From Zavarzinia sp. (lineage in GTDB: Bacteria > Pseudomonadota > Alphaproteobacteria > Zavarziniales > Zavarziniaceae), in assembly GCA_028694545.1 (NCBI GenBank), contig JAQVKV010000168.1, positions 1 through 6,073 on the forward strand: a stretch of 6,073 bases of DNA. Reading direction: 5' to 3'. Below are positions 6,038 to 6,073 of the stretch, piece by piece. The stretch's first letter is position 1, and every line of letters begins with the position of its first letter. A model generated the notes under the pieces. It ran no database searches. It worked only from the letters and a program-made list of their open reading frames with translations, and was not told where the DNA came from. Both the position numbers and the translations under genes were made by a program.

Positions 6038-6073
6038 TCACGCACCAAGATAGACGCGCCGGATTTCCGGGTG
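6038..6073 (-). CDS. C-terminal end of a probable Liv-type ABC transporter ATPase (partial)
   Basis: The minus strand from the right edge reads HPEIRRVYLGA and then TGA. A terminal acidic-x-x-x-x-x-YLG motif is characteristic of the C-termini of LivG and LivF ATPases of amino-acid importers. It sits 12 bases upstream of the LivH start in the same direction, exactly where such a subunit would be expected. Only 11 codons are visible, so LivG and LivF cannot be told apart and no nucleotide-binding motif can be checked. The frame and the conserved ending together make the call likely. Confidence 0.75.
   Translation of the reverse strand, partial: HPEIRRVYLGA

Overview
The window is GC-rich, tightly packed bacterial DNA. 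Codons strongly favour G or C in the third position, start codons are ATG or GTG with clear Shine-Dalgarno sequences, and genes overlap by a few bases. Together with LysR regulators and a Liv-type amino-acid transporter, this suggests a proteobacterium, most likely a soil- or plant-associated alphaproteobacterium. That placement is inference from style and gene content; no taxonomic marker is present.

Right to left, on the minus strand, runs one compact operon that enters from beyond the right edge. It holds the last 11 codons of a probable Liv-type ABC ATPase (6038-6073), a LivH-type permease (5159-6025), a LivM-type permease (4146-5162), a LysR-family regulator (3202-4149), a second, different LysR-family regulator (2261-3205) and an M20-family amidase of the carbamoylase/allantoate amidohydrolase type (1027-2277). 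The junctions are a 12-base gap, then ATGA, ATGA and GTGA overlaps, then a 17-base overlap, so the genes are very probably co-transcribed and translationally coupled.

On the plus strand, 155-1063 encodes a third LysR-family regulator of the CrgA/DmlR-like type. Its 3' end overlaps the end of the amidase gene by 37 bases, tail to tail. Upstream, 26-154 is a short divergent intergenic region with a perfect 17-base palindrome (126-142) just before the regulator's ribosome binding site. A probable divergent gene begins at base 25 and leaves the window on the left.

The simplest reading is an uptake-and-hydrolysis module. The Liv-type transporter imports a small amino-acid-like or ureido/N-acyl compound, and the cytoplasmic M20 amidase cleaves its amide or carbamoyl group to release an amino acid or ammonia. 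Two co-encoded LysR regulators probably sense the substrate or product. The first LysR regulator (155-1063) probably belongs to the divergent gene on the left and not to the transporter operon. The substrate cannot be read from the sequence. No RNA genes, insertion sequences or CRISPR arrays were seen, and there is no gene-free stretch longer than 300 bases.
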